This document shows, in pieces, positions 53,175 through 62,042 of a DNA stretch of 64,000 nt. A program made the position numbers and the translations under genes. Source of the DNA: Lachnospiraceae bacterium (GTDB lineage: Bacteria > Bacillota > Clostridia > Lachnospirales > Lachnospiraceae). The notes below the pieces were generated by a model, which was not told the origin of the DNA, made no database searches, and was given only the letters and a program-made list of their open reading frames with translations. The stretch is taken from NCBI GenBank assembly GCA_022845955.1, contig AP025576.1, positions 5,146,001 to 5,210,000 on the forward strand, given 5' to 3'. How positions within the stretch are numbered: the first letter of the stretch is position 1; every line of letters begins with the position of its first letter.

Positions 53175-53209
53175 CTGTCCTCCTGTAACTTTCTTCCGAT
53201 TAGCAGTGC

Positions 53210-53620
53210 TTATTTATGGATGTCTACCTTCACTTCTCCTGCTCCCACCAGTTCTACGGAAAGACTGAGCTTTCCTCCCAGGTTTGTGCACATTCTTCCG
53301 GCATCCTCTCCGTTAATCCGCACGTCATATTCCGTATCGTCCTGAAGGCCGATGGTCAGCTGGGCATCCTCCTGTCCTTCCACCACAAAGCTTACGCCGT
53401 CCTCACCCTCCAGAAAAGACAGCACGCTGGTACCCGGCACGGACTCATAGACAAACATACCGTTTTTCTCCAGCTTGGTCATGGTCTGGTAGGTTTTCAC
53501 CTTATACAGATCGCCTTCATGGGAAAAATCCTCCAGCTTCGCTTTCTCCGCAAGGGTATGGTTTCCAAAACTGATGCTGCCGTCTGCCTCTGCACGGATT
53601 AACTCTTCTACTACTGCCAT
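53210..53620 (-). CDS. Conserved-looking protein of unknown function between clpC and radA
   Basis: 136 aa, family not recognised. Highly acidic and beta-rich: it opens MAVVEELIRAEADGSISFGNHTLAEKAKLEDFSHEGDLYKVKTYQTMTK in outline and ends with paired strands (KLSLSVELVGAGEVKVDIHK). No membrane segment, no catalytic motif. AAGGAGG before the ATG at 53620. Its place between clpC and radA suggests a stress or proteolysis adaptor, but this is position only. Confidence 0.75.
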   Translation of the reverse strand: MAVVEELIRAEADGSISFGNHTLAEKAKLEDFSHEGDLYKVKTYQTMTKLEKNGMFVYESVPGTSVLSFLEGEDGVSFVVEGQEDAQLTIGLQDDTEYDVRINGEDAGRMCTNLGGKLSLSVELVGAGEVKVDIHK

Positions 53621-53696
53621 TTCTTTTGTCCTCCTTAAATATGGTTCGTCCTTTTGGTTTATCATCCGTCTCCGACGGTATTTCTCATAATACGTA

Positions 53697-56138
53697 TTAT
53701 TTTTTTACCTGAAAGGTAATTTTCCCTTCCTTGCATCCTACGGTTACATTATCTCCCGGCTGGATTCTCCGTGCAAGGATTTCTTCCGCCAACGCATCCT
53801 CTATCATATTCTGGATGGCTCTCTTCAAAGGACGTGCTCCCATTTTCAGATCCGAGTGCTTCTCCACAATAAAGCTTTTTGCAGCCGGTGTAATAGTCAG
53901 ATGGATATTCAGTTGTTTGCTGCACCGATCCGTCAAATCCCTGGAAAGAAGGGTGATGATCTGTTTCATATTTTCTTTTGTCAAAGGATGGAACACCATG
54001 ATCTCATCAATACGGTTTATGAATTCCGGCTTGAACAGGCGCTTAACCTCTTCCATCACACCGGCTTTCATTTTCTCATAGTCCTTCTTTTCATCCGTAT
54101 GGGCTGAAAAACCCAGGTTTTTCGGATCGATGATACGCTGTGCGCCGGCATTGGAGGTCATGATGAGCACCGTGTTCTTAAAGCTCACCTTTCTTCCTTT
54201 GGAATCCGTGATATGGCCGTCGTCCAAAACCTGGAGCAGGATGTTGAACACATCCGGATGGGCCTTCTCCACTTCGTCAAACAGCACCACGGAATAAGGG
54301 TTCCTGCGCACCTTTTCGGAAAGCTGGCCGCCGTCGTCAAAGCCCACATAGCCCGGAGGGGATCCGATCAGCTTGGAAACGGAATGCCCTTCCATATATT
54401 CCGACATATCGATGCGGATCAGGGCGTTTTCCGATCCGAACATCGCTTCCGCAAGAGCCTTACTCAGCTCTGTCTTTCCCACACCGGTAGGGCCCAGAAA
54501 GAGGAAGGATCCAATCGGGCGCCTGGGATCCTGGAGACCGACCCGCCCCCTGCGCATGGCCCGTGCCACAGCGCTTACCGCCTCTTCCTGGCCGATAACC
54601 CGTTTGTGCAGGATTCCTTCCAGCTTCAGCAGACGCTCGCTTTCCTTCTCCTCCAGCTTGCTAACGGGGATTTTAGTCCACATGGCCACGACACCGGCGA
54701 TGTCATTTTCCGTAACCGCTTCCCTTCTGGCCGCATTTTTCTTTTCCAGCCGTGCCTTTTTCTGGCTGAGCTTCTTCAGCAGGGCATCCTGCTCCCGCTT
54801 CCATTCTCCCGCCTGGGCAAAGGCTTCTATCCGGATGGCCCCTTCGATCTTCAGGTCCAGCTCCTTCACTTCTTCATTGAGCCTGCGCAGCTCTTCCGGG
54901 GGTTCCATATGCTGCAGACGCACGGCGGATGCCGCTTCGTCAATCAAATCTATCGCCTTATCCGGAAGCCTGCGGTCGTTTATATAACGGCTTGACAGCC
55001 GTACCGCGGCTTCTATGGCCTCCGGCAGGATTTTTACTTTATGGTGATCCTCGTATCTGGGGGTAACCCCTTCCAGAATGCGGACAGCCTCTTCTTCCGT
55101 AGGTTCTTCCACATTCACCGGCTGGAACCGGCGCTCCAGTGCGGCATCTTTTTCAATATATTTGCGGTATTCGGTAATCGTAGTGGCGCCGATCAGCTGG
55201 ATCTCCCCTCTCGCCAGGGATGGCTTCAGAATATTGGAGGCATCTATCGCCCCTTCCGCCCCGCCCGCTCCGATAAGGGTATGCAGTTCGTCCAGAAACA
55301 GCAGGATGTTGCCGTCATCGGTCACTTCCCGGATAACCTTCTTAATCCGCTCTTCAAATTCACCGCGGTACTTACTGCCTGCTATCATACCTGACAAATC
55401 CAGCATAAGCACCCGTTTATTCTTCACGGTATCGGGTACCTCGCCGGCTACGATTCTGGCGGCAAGCCCTTCCACAATAGCGGTTTTGCCCACGCCGGGT
55501 TCTCCTACCAGACAGGGGTTGTTCTTCGTCCTCCGGCTGAGGATTTGGATCACGCGGCTGATTTCCTCTTCCCTGCCGATAACCGGATCCAGCTTGCCGT
55601 CTCTGGCCAGGGCGGTCATATCCCGACTGTACTGGTCAAGGGTAGGGGCTCCGCCCTTCTTTTTCTGTTTTTTCATCAGATCCTCTTTGTACAGCCCGGG
55701 CTCCTGTCCCATAGCCGCCAGTGTATCCATATACAGCTTCTGCGGCTGAAGCCCGCAGGTATTCAGTAATCTTACGGCCACATTCTCCCCTTCTTTTAAG
55801 AGGGAAAGCAGAATATGCTCCGTCCCGGTGAGAGGGGAGCGGAACCTGGCGGCCTGTCTGTGGCTCTCTTCCAGAATAGACATGGCCCGGGGGGAATATC
55901 CGTCCCGTTCCTTTACCGGCGTCTCCGATACAGGCGCAATCAAATCTTCAATCATTTCACGGATTTCCAATTCATTGGCCCCGTTCTCTATCAGCACTCT
56001 GGCAGCAACGCCGGTACCTTCCTCCAGAAGCCCCAAAAGAATATGCTCTGTCCCCACATAATTCTGTTTCAGCTTCCTGGCGGCCTTCTCAGCCAGTATA
56101 AGGGCCGTTCTGGCCTTATCCGTATACTGTGACTGCAT
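53697..56138 (-). CDS. clpC: ClpC-type AAA+ unfoldase
   Basis: 813 aa. Double Clp-N repeat (about 1-145), AAA domain 1 with Walker A GEPGVGKT (212-219), a short middle coiled region (EWKREQDALLKKLSQKKARLEKK) as in ClpC, and AAA domain 2 with GPTGVGKT (549-556) and the ClpP-interacting C-terminal domain. It unfolds proteins for ClpP. The ATG shares a base with the stop of the GntR gene (TAATG). The usual mcsA and mcsB are not upstream. Confidence 0.95.
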   Translation of the reverse strand: MQSQYTDKARTALILAEKAARKLKQNYVGTEHILLGLLEEGTGVAARVLIENGANELEIREMIEDLIAPVSETPVKERDGYSPRAMSILEESHRQAARFRSPLTGTEHILLSLLKEGENVAVRLLNTCGLQPQKLYMDTLAAMGQEPGLYKEDLMKKQKKKGGAPTLDQYSRDMTALARDGKLDPVIGREEEISRVIQILSRRTKNNPCLVGEPGVGKTAIVEGLAARIVAGEVPDTVKNKRVLMLDLSGMIAGSKYRGEFEERIKKVIREVTDDGNILLFLDELHTLIGAGGAEGAIDASNILKPSLARGEIQLIGATTITEYRKYIEKDAALERRFQPVNVEEPTEEEAVRILEGVTPRYEDHHKVKILPEAIEAAVRLSSRYINDRRLPDKAIDLIDEAASAVRLQHMEPPEELRRLNEEVKELDLKIEGAIRIEAFAQAGEWKREQDALLKKLSQKKARLEKKNAARREAVTENDIAGVVAMWTKIPVSKLEEKESERLLKLEGILHKRVIGQEEAVSAVARAMRRGRVGLQDPRRPIGSFLFLGPTGVGKTELSKALAEAMFGSENALIRIDMSEYMEGHSVSKLIGSPPGYVGFDDGGQLSEKVRRNPYSVVLFDEVEKAHPDVFNILLQVLDDGHITDSKGRKVSFKNTVLIMTSNAGAQRIIDPKNLGFSAHTDEKKDYEKMKAGVMEEVKRLFKPEFINRIDEIMVFHPLTKENMKQIITLLSRDLTDRCSKQLNIHLTITPAAKSFIVEKHSDLKMGARPLKRAIQNMIEDALAEEILARRIQPGDNVTVGCKEGKITFQVKK

Positions 56139-56515
56139 TATTCCAGTCCTCCATATTCTTCATAGATTTCATCAATTAAAGCATGCACTTCTTCCCGGGA
56201 AATATTCTTACAGCTTGCCTTTGCCAGCAAAACCCGTAGTTCCTCCCGGACATCCAGCAAAGCCTGCTTGGTTCCCTCATCAACAGCGATTACCGCGCCT
56301 TTTCTTCTGTCTACCTTTACATAGCCTTCCTGCTTCAGCACGGTGTACGCCTTATTCACCGTATGCATATTAATGCCGATGGTGTCAGCAAGCTGTCTCA
56401 CACTGGGAAGCACATCTCCCTCATGAAAACGGTTGGTAGCGATCCCCAGAATAATCTGGTTCCTCAGCTGAATATATAATGCCTCATCACTGCTGAAATC
56501 AATCTCTATAAACAT
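56138..56515 (-). CDS. Short GntR (YtrA-type) regulator upstream of clpC
   Basis: 125 aa: a winged helix (EGDVLPSVRQLADTIGINMHTVNKAYTVLKQEGYVKVDRRKGAVIAV) with a short helical tail, the YtrA-type size. The ATG at 56515 has no site at normal distance; an in-frame TTG at 56521 with GAAGAG upstream is an alternative start. It occupies the place of ctsR, the class III heat-shock repressor, in the usual clpC operon and is fused to it by overlapping stop/start. It probably represses its own operon. Confidence 0.85.
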   Translation of the reverse strand: MFIEIDFSSDEALYIQLRNQIILGIATNRFHEGDVLPSVRQLADTIGINMHTVNKAYTVLKQEGYVKVDRRKGAVIAVDEGTKQALLDVREELRVLLAKASCKNISREEVHALIDEIYEEYGGLE

Positions 56516-56561
56516 ATCCAATACGCATCGCTCTTCTTTCTGTGTTTCTTTTGTTATATTT

Positions 56562-56590
56562 ATAGTATAACAGTGAGCACATCCTGTCAA
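56562..56590 (-). promoter_or_regulatory. Promoter of the GntR-clpC operon
   Basis: Minus strand TTGACA (56590-56585), 17-base spacer, TACTAT (56567-56562). Just upstream is the hairpin at 56608-56664. Confidence 0.8.
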
Positions 56591-56607
56591 CCGCTTTTCC
56601 CATTCAG

Positions 56608-56664
56608 CCAACCCTCTGCGTCCTATAGGATACCGGGCGGATGTCATGGGACGCAGAGGGTTGG
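56608..56664. repeat. Inverted repeat 6 (57 bp) upstream of GntR-clpC promoter
   Basis: Perfect 16-base arms (CCAACCCTCTGCGTCC / GGACGCAGAGGGTTGG) with a 25-base loop. No T-run. It lies 18 bases upstream of the -35 box. Confidence 0.9.
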
Positions 56665-56685
56665 TAGCGGAATAAAGATTATGGG

Positions 56686-56718
56686 AAAAAGCCGCTGCAG
56701 TCCATCCCCAGCGGCTTT
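56686..56718 (-). terminator. Terminator of the SH3 membrane protein gene
   Basis: Minus strand AAAGCCGCTG / CAGCGGCTTT stem (56688-56697 with 56709-56718) followed by T-run to 56686. Confidence 0.8.
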
Positions 56719-56754
56719 CTTGTTTTTCTGAGGCTGTCTGCCGACAGCCGGTTT

Positions 56755-57957
56755 TTATTTTAAATCAAGGAATTCAAAGTCCAAATCGTCGTCATCGTCT
56801 ATATCAAGGAAATTTCGCGGCTTATAATTCTGGGATTTTCTGCCTTTTCCGGTAGAACGGGAACTTCTTCTGGGAGGTTCGTCATACTCTTCTTCACGGG
56901 AGTACCTGTCGTCCTCATCCTCTTCTTCCTCGTCGTCATCGTCATCCTCTTCATAATATCTGCTGCTTCTCCGGGCCGGCTTCTTCTTATTGTTCCGGCC
57001 TCCCCTGCCGCCTCTTCTGCTGCGTCTGGGAACATAGTCGTCTTCGTCATCCTCGTCGTCCATGTCCTCATCGTCTTCGTCTTCGTCATCCATATCTTCG
57101 TCGTCTTCGTCTTCGTCATCCTCATCGCCGTACTCGTCATAGCCGTCTTCGTACGCCGCTTTCAGCTTAAAGATCATGACAGTTACCACAATAACCAGAA
57201 GCCCGATAATCACTGCCAGAATGATGATGATAAGACGGAGGCTGCCCGTCTGCTTTTCCATGGTGTCAATATTGGTTTCATTGGTCTGGGCCGCACCTAG
57301 CAGATCGGAAATTTTATATCTGGTACCTTTCACATTATCATTTAAATACCAGTCATTATTTCCCATACCGTCATCCGCATAGCTCACATCGTAATCGTTG
57401 GTTGACGGCGCCGTATCCGAGGGTTCTTCCGCAGGCGTTTCCTCCGGAACTTCGGCCGGTGCCTCCGGCTGCGCGGTTTCGGTTACCTCCAGCGTATCCT
57501 CACGGACATAACCGTTAATCGCTTTCCCGTCCTTTTCTCCTGTTATCTGATACCAGACTTTTCCGTCGCTTCCCGTAGTTTCCCCGGTAACATCCATAAC
57601 ATCGCCGGAAGCGAGGCTTCCCACTACACTGGAGCTGGTTGAGGCTTCGGAACGAACACGGGCACTGGCAGCAATAATCTTGATTTTGGATGCCGTGGAT
57701 CCGTTTATACCTTCCGCAGCGTTTTCATTGATGATATTATTCACTTCATCATCCAATTCTCCTCCTGCGTCTTCCGCTCCCCCTGCATCTTCATTCCCCT
57801 CACTGCTGTTTCCCTGGCTCCCCTGACTTCCCAGCGTATTTGCCGCATAGCCTGTCAGAGCTGTCTGCCCCGGAACTGCAGCACAAAACAGTATCGCTGC
57901 CAAAACTGCCGTCATCCGAAGCAAAAATCCTGTACTTATCTTTTTTATCCTGTTCAT
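56755..57957 (-). CDS. Secreted/membrane SH3 protein with acidic and RG-rich cytoplasmic tail
   Basis: 400 aa. Signal-like N-terminus to about 38, low-complexity region, SH3b domain (about 91-152: AASARVRSEASTSSSVVGSLASGDVMDV), a Pro/Glu-rich linker, TM segment (about 244-268: LRLIIIILAVIIGLLVIVVTVMIFKL), then an Asp/Glu tail with repeated DEDDEDMD units, an RSRRGGRGG stretch and a second acidic run. The SH3b faces outside and could bind peptidoglycan; the tail faces the cytoplasm. The joined architecture is not one I know. AAAGGGG start site. Confidence 0.82.
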   Translation of the reverse strand: MNRIKKISTGFLLRMTAVLAAILFCAAVPGQTALTGYAANTLGSQGSQGNSSEGNEDAGGAEDAGGELDDEVNNIINENAAEGINGSTASKIKIIAASARVRSEASTSSSVVGSLASGDVMDVTGETTGSDGKVWYQITGEKDGKAINGYVREDTLEVTETAQPEAPAEVPEETPAEEPSDTAPSTNDYDVSYADDGMGNNDWYLNDNVKGTRYKISDLLGAAQTNETNIDTMEKQTGSLRLIIIILAVIIGLLVIVVTVMIFKLKAAYEDGYDEYGDEDDEDEDDEDMDDEDEDDEDMDDEDDEDDYVPRRSRRGGRGGRNNKKKPARRSSRYYEEDDDDDEEEEDEDDRYSREEEYDEPPRRSSRSTGKGRKSQNYKPRNFLDIDDDDDLDFEFLDLK

Positions 57958-57983
57958 GTTCCTGACCCCTTTACCTTTTGTGG

Positions 57984-59258
57984 TTACGCCTCATCTATAG
58001 CTTTACCGATATCCGTACGCATATACTTATTGGCAAAGTCTACCCAGCCGGCCGCTTCATAAGCCTTGGCCCTTGCTGTTTTCAGATCGTCTCCCGTAGC
58101 TGTAATCCCCAGGACCCTGCCGCCGTTTGTCACAATGTTTCCCTGGCTGTCAAATTTGGTTCCGGCATGGAAGCAATAATAGCCGCCGGCATCCCGGAAT
58201 TTCTCCAGGCCGCTGATGACCAGCCCCTTGTCATATTTCACAGGATATCCCTGGGAAGCGAGCACCACGCATACCGCCGCATTGTCTTCAAACTGAAGCT
58301 CCGTTTTATCCAGGGTACCGTCTATGCATGCTTCTATCACATCCAAAATATCGTTTTTCATCCGCGGAAGCACCACCTGCGCTTCCGGATCCCCGAATCT
58401 GGCATTATATTCCAGTACTCTGGGGCCTTTATCCGTCAGCATCAAACCGAAGAAAATAATTCCCTTGAACGCTCTTCCTTCGTTTGCCATGGCATCCACA
58501 GTGGGCTGGTATATATATTGTTTACAGAAATCGTCCACTTCTTTCGTATAAAAAGGGGACGGGGAAAAAGTTCCCATTCCGCCGGTATTCAAACCCTTAT
58601 CTCCGTCGCAGGCCCGTTTATGGTCCTGGGCGGATGTCATAATGCGGATGGTTTTACCATCCACAAAGGAAAGTACGGACACTTCCCTTCCGGTCATAAA
58701 TTCTTCCACTACCATACGGTTTCCCGCAGAACCAAACTGCTTATCCAGCATAATGCTTTTCATGCCTTCCAGCGCTTCGTCCTTCGAATTGCAGATGAGG
58801 ACGCCTTTGCCTAAAGCAAGGCCGTCCGCCTTGAGCACAACAGGATATTCCGCCTGTTCCAGATAGGCCGCCGCCTGTTCGGCATCATCAAAGGTTTCAT
58901 ACGCCGCAGTGGGGATGTTATATTTTTTCATCAAATCCTTGGAAAAAGCTTTGCTTCCTTCCAGAATAGCCGCATTTTTCCTGGGGCCGAACACACGCAG
59001 CCCCGCCGCCTCCAGGACATCCACTATCCCGGCCGCCAGAGGATCATCCGGCCCTACGATGACCAGATCCACCTCTTTTTCTTTAGCAAAAGATGCTATT
59101 TTATCAAATTCATCCACGCCGATGGGTACACATTCTGCCACCTGGGCAATCCCGGCATTTCCCGGCGCACAATATATAGTATCTGCTTTCGGGCTTTTCG
59201 CCACGGCCGCAGCAATGGCATGCTCCCGGCCGCCGCCGCCTACAATCAGAATTTTCAT
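57984..59258 (-). CDS. purD: Phosphoribosylamine-glycine ligase
   Basis: 424 aa, full length. ATP-grasp enzyme: opens MKILIVGGGGREHAIAAAVAKSP and contains PLAAGIVDVLEAAGLRVFGP, KADGLALGKGV and LEYNARFGDPEAQV. It makes GAR in purine synthesis. The ATG overlaps the purN stop (ATGA). Last gene of the operon. Confidence 0.97.
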   Translation of the reverse strand: MKILIVGGGGREHAIAAAVAKSPKADTIYCAPGNAGIAQVAECVPIGVDEFDKIASFAKEKEVDLVIVGPDDPLAAGIVDVLEAAGLRVFGPRKNAAILEGSKAFSKDLMKKYNIPTAAYETFDDAEQAAAYLEQAEYPVVLKADGLALGKGVLICNSKDEALEGMKSIMLDKQFGSAGNRMVVEEFMTGREVSVLSFVDGKTIRIMTSAQDHKRACDGDKGLNTGGMGTFSPSPFYTKEVDDFCKQYIYQPTVDAMANEGRAFKGIIFFGLMLTDKGPRVLEYNARFGDPEAQVVLPRMKNDILDVIEACIDGTLDKTELQFEDNAAVCVVLASQGYPVKYDKGLVISGLEKFRDAGGYYCFHAGTKFDSQGNIVTNGGRVLGITATGDDLKTARAKAYEAAGWVDFANKYMRTDIGKAIDEA

Positions 59259-59878
59259 TTGTATCTCACCTTTCCGTCTGTTACGCTGACTTTCCCGTTG
59301 GCAATCAAATCGATCGCCCGGGGAAGGAGCTGCCATTCCGCTTCCTCCATAACACGCCGCTGCAGGCTCTCCGGGGTATCATCCTCGTTTACCTCCACGC
59401 TTTTCTGAAGGAGAATCGGCCCGGTATCCGTCCCTTCGTCCACAAAATGCACGGTGGCTCCCGTCACCTTCACGCCTCTGGCAAGCACCGCTTCATGAAC
59501 CTTCAGCCCATAAAACCCGACGCCGCAGAAGGAAGGGATTAAAGACGGGTGGATATTGATGATACGGTTCCGGTACTTCTCTATCATAGCCGCCGGTATC
59601 GTCACCAGAAAACCGGCGAGCACAATCAAATCCGGCAGACAGGAATCCACTTTATCGAGGAACGCCCGGTTAAACGCCGCCCTGTCCGGGAAATCCTTGG
59701 GAGACAGGCAGATGGCTTCTATTCCGCTCTGTCTGGCTCTGGTAAGCGCATACGCATTTTTATTGTTGCTGATAACTCCTGCGATTTCCGTGTTGGTTAT
59801 ACGGCCATCCCCAATGGCATCGATAACCGCCTGAAGATTGGTGCCTCCGCCGGATACACATACCAGAATTCTCAGCAT
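59255..59878 (-). CDS. purN: GAR formyltransferase
   Basis: 207 aa. LRILVCVSGGGTNLQAVIDAI at the start, NIHPSLIPSFCGVGFYGLKVHEAVLARGVKVTGATVHFVDEGTDTGPIL with the catalytic Asn, His and Asp. It transfers formyl from 10-formyl-THF. Overlaps purM by 7 bases and purD by 4. Confidence 0.97.
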   Translation of the reverse strand: MLRILVCVSGGGTNLQAVIDAIGDGRITNTEIAGVISNNKNAYALTRARQSGIEAICLSPKDFPDRAAFNRAFLDKVDSCLPDLIVLAGFLVTIPAAMIEKYRNRIINIHPSLIPSFCGVGFYGLKVHEAVLARGVKVTGATVHFVDEGTDTGPILLQKSVEVNEDDTPESLQRRVMEEAEWQLLPRAIDLIANGKVSVTDGKVRYK

Positions 59879-60897
59879 AACTCGACTCCTTTTTCCCCGG
59901 CCTTCACTTCCCCCAGGATTACCGGTGTTTCTCCCGCTTCCCGGATCGCTGCCGCCGCGGCATCCGCCTGGGCAGTGTCCACAGCCAGGATCATGCCGAT
60001 ACCCATATTATATGTATTATACATCATCTGCTCATCAATATTTCCTTTTTGGGCAAGAAGCCTGAAAATGGCAGGAACCTCATAACTGTCCTTCTTAACC
60101 ACCGCGCACATACCTTCCGGAAGCATACGGGGAATATTCTCATAAAATCCGCCGCCCGTAATATGGCTGCAGGCTTTAATGGTAACGCCTGCAGCTTTTA
60201 CAGCCTTCAGCGCCTTCACATAAATCTTGGTAGGGGCGATCAACGCTTCGCCCAGTGTTGTCCCCAGCTCCTCATAATAAGTATCCAGGGATTCCTTTGT
60301 CATTTCAAAAACCTTTCTTACCAACGAAAAACCGTTGCTGTGAACCCCGGAGCTTGCCATACCGACAAGTACATCTCCCGGCTTCAGGTTCTCTCCGGTA
60401 ATCAGCTTCTTTTCATCAACAATGCCCACGGCGAAACCGGCCAGATCGTATTCTTCTTCCGGATAAAAGCCGGGCATTTCCGCAGTCTCGCCGCCAATCA
60501 GGGCAGCACCCGCCTGCTTACAGCCATCCGCCACCCCTTTTACAATCGTGGCGATTTTCTCAGGATAGTTCTTTCCGCATGCAATGTAGTCCAGGAAAAA
60601 CAGCGGTTCACCCCCCGCGCAGGCAATATCGTTCACACACATAGCCACGCAGTCGATTCCCACCGTATCATGCTTATCAAGCAGAAACGCAAGCTTCAGC
60701 TTCGTTCCCACGCCGTCCGTTCCGGAAACTAGAGTAGGCTTTTCCATCCCCTGAAAGCTTTCCAGGGAAAAAGCCCCTGAAAATCCGCCAAGGCCGCCCA
60801 GCACTTCGGGGCGCATGGTCTCCTTCACATATTTTTTCATAAGTTCTACCGATTTATACCCTGCTTCAATATCTACACCAGCGTTCTTATAATCCAT
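59872..60897 (-). CDS. purM: AIR synthetase
   Basis: 341 aa. Contains the family phrases DYKNAGVDIEAGYKSVELMK, GGFSGAFSL, SGTDGVGTKLKLAF, ALIGGETAEMPGFY and GVHSNGFSLVRKVF. It closes the imidazole ring in purine synthesis. GGAGG before the ATG. The gap to purE (157 bases) holds no clear terminator, so read-through from purE is expected. Confidence 0.97.
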   Translation of the reverse strand: MDYKNAGVDIEAGYKSVELMKKYVKETMRPEVLGGLGGFSGAFSLESFQGMEKPTLVSGTDGVGTKLKLAFLLDKHDTVGIDCVAMCVNDIACAGGEPLFFLDYIACGKNYPEKIATIVKGVADGCKQAGAALIGGETAEMPGFYPEEEYDLAGFAVGIVDEKKLITGENLKPGDVLVGMASSGVHSNGFSLVRKVFEMTKESLDTYYEELGTTLGEALIAPTKIYVKALKAVKAAGVTIKACSHITGGGFYENIPRMLPEGMCAVVKKDSYEVPAIFRLLAQKGNIDEQMMYNTYNMGIGMILAVDTAQADAAAAAIREAGETPVILGEVKAGEKGVELC

Positions 60898-61054
60898 CGT
60901 ATCCTCCGTTATATAGGAAGCCCGTCAGGTATCCTGCACCTTCCGGGTTCCATCGTTTTATCTTTATAGGAAAAGCTCCGCTTCCACAGCTTTGATGCCA
61001 TTCGGCACGGCTGCTTTCATGCATGGTTTTACCCGATAAACCGGGCATGGAAGT

Positions 61055-61561
61055 TTACTTACTGTAATTCTTATAACCAACTTCCTGAAGATGCGCATCT
61101 TTCTTCTGCACACTCTCCTTAAGACCCTGGGAATAATTCTTCAATTTCTCCAAAAGCACGGCATCCGATGTGGCAAGGATCTTTGCAGCAAGAAGCCCCG
61201 CATTCGCGCCTCCGTTAATCGCCACCGTAGCTACCGGAATCCCGCTGGGCATCTGAACGATGGAATATAGGGAATCCCTTCCGCCAAGAGAAGTCGTATG
61301 CATAGGAATACCAATAACCGGCATAGGGAAAATTGCAGCACACATACCCGGAAGATGCGCAGCCATACCTGCACCCGCTATGATTACCTTGAACCCCTTT
61401 GCTTCCGCGCTCTTCGCATATTCAAAGAACACATCCGGTTCCCTGTGGGCCGAAATAATCTTCATCTCATAAGAAATCCCCAGCTCCTCCAGAATATCCG
61501 CCGCCTTTGCCATAACAGGCATATCGGAATCACTTCCCATTACAATACCAACCTGTGCCAT
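61055..61561 (-). CDS. purE: N5-CAIR mutase
   Basis: 168 aa. GIVMGSDSDMPVMAKAADILEELGISYEMKIISAHREPD with the catalytic Ser and His, then AGAGMAAHLPGMCA and MPSGIPVATVAING. This is the class I PurE type; purK is not adjacent. The ATG at 61561 has AAAGGAGGAG. First gene of the purE-purM-purN-purD run; genes for the other steps must lie elsewhere. Confidence 0.96.
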   Translation of the reverse strand: MAQVGIVMGSDSDMPVMAKAADILEELGISYEMKIISAHREPDVFFEYAKSAEAKGFKVIIAGAGMAAHLPGMCAAIFPMPVIGIPMHTTSLGGRDSLYSIVQMPSGIPVATVAINGGANAGLLAAKILATSDAVLLEKLKNYSQGLKESVQKKDAHLQEVGYKNYSK

Positions 61562-61654
61562 TGGTTCTCCTCCTTTATCCTCATGGACCTGACCCTGAGC
61601 CCCGCCAAACAAGCAAAAGCCCAACAAAATCAAGCCGGTAATATTTCAATCTAC

Positions 61655-61683
61655 AGTGTACTAAACTTTTTCCCGATATGCAA
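61655..61683 (-). promoter_or_regulatory. purE: Promoter of pur operon
   Basis: Minus strand TTGCAT (61683-61678), 17-base spacer, TACACT (61660-61655). The leader of about 90 bases shows no guanine-riboswitch signature. Confidence 0.55.
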
Positions 61684-61792
61684 CATCAACCACCCCGAAT
61701 TAATAAAAAATTCAACTTTTCAATTTTTTCACCCAAGAGGGATACTTTTTTGAGAGAGAATGGATTATAATGTTGTTACCAACGAGCAGCAA

Positions 61793-61877
61793 CCTCCCTA
61801 AAAGGAAAAACAGAATGGGAAACAGACGGCAGCCCCACCGCCGCCTGCTTCCCAGGCTGCTTTTCCTTTTAGGGAGG
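61793..61877. repeat. Inverted repeat 7 (85 bp) before AraC gene
   Basis: Perfect 17-base outer arms CCTCCCTAAAAGGAAAA / TTTTCCTTTTAGGGAGG, with an inner stem (TGGGAA...TTCCCA, 13 of 15 paired) giving a long rod. It is followed by CTTGGGGC / GCCCCAAG and CCCTGAAGCCC / GGGCTTCAGGG hairpins to 61920. Confidence 0.88.
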
Positions 61878-61909
61878 CTTGGGGCGACTGCCCCAAGCCC
61901 TGAAGCCCT

Positions 61910-61960
61910 GCGGGCTTCAGGGTTCTGCGGCCTTCAGGGTTCTGCGGCCCTCAGGGTTCA
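61910..61960. repeat. 17-bp tandem repeat, three units
   Basis: Units GCGGGCTTCAGGGTTCT, GCGGCCTTCAGGGTTCT and GCGGCCCTCAGGGTTCA lie head to tail in the untranslated region ahead of the AraC gene. There are no spacers, so it is not a CRISPR. Confidence 0.85.
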
Positions 61961-62042
61961 ACGTCCTTCCGTTTTTTACGCCCCTCCCTTATGCCCCGAC
62001 ATCCCTTCCACCACCCCTAACACAAGGAGCTGATTCACCACC

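Noticed and set aside
61562..61660. Guanine riboswitch before purE
   Set aside because: The leader is under 100 bases and lacks the three-way junction and conserved core of that class.
61910..61960. Possible CRISPR array
   Set aside because: The three 17-base units are directly joined without spacers, and no cas genes are present.
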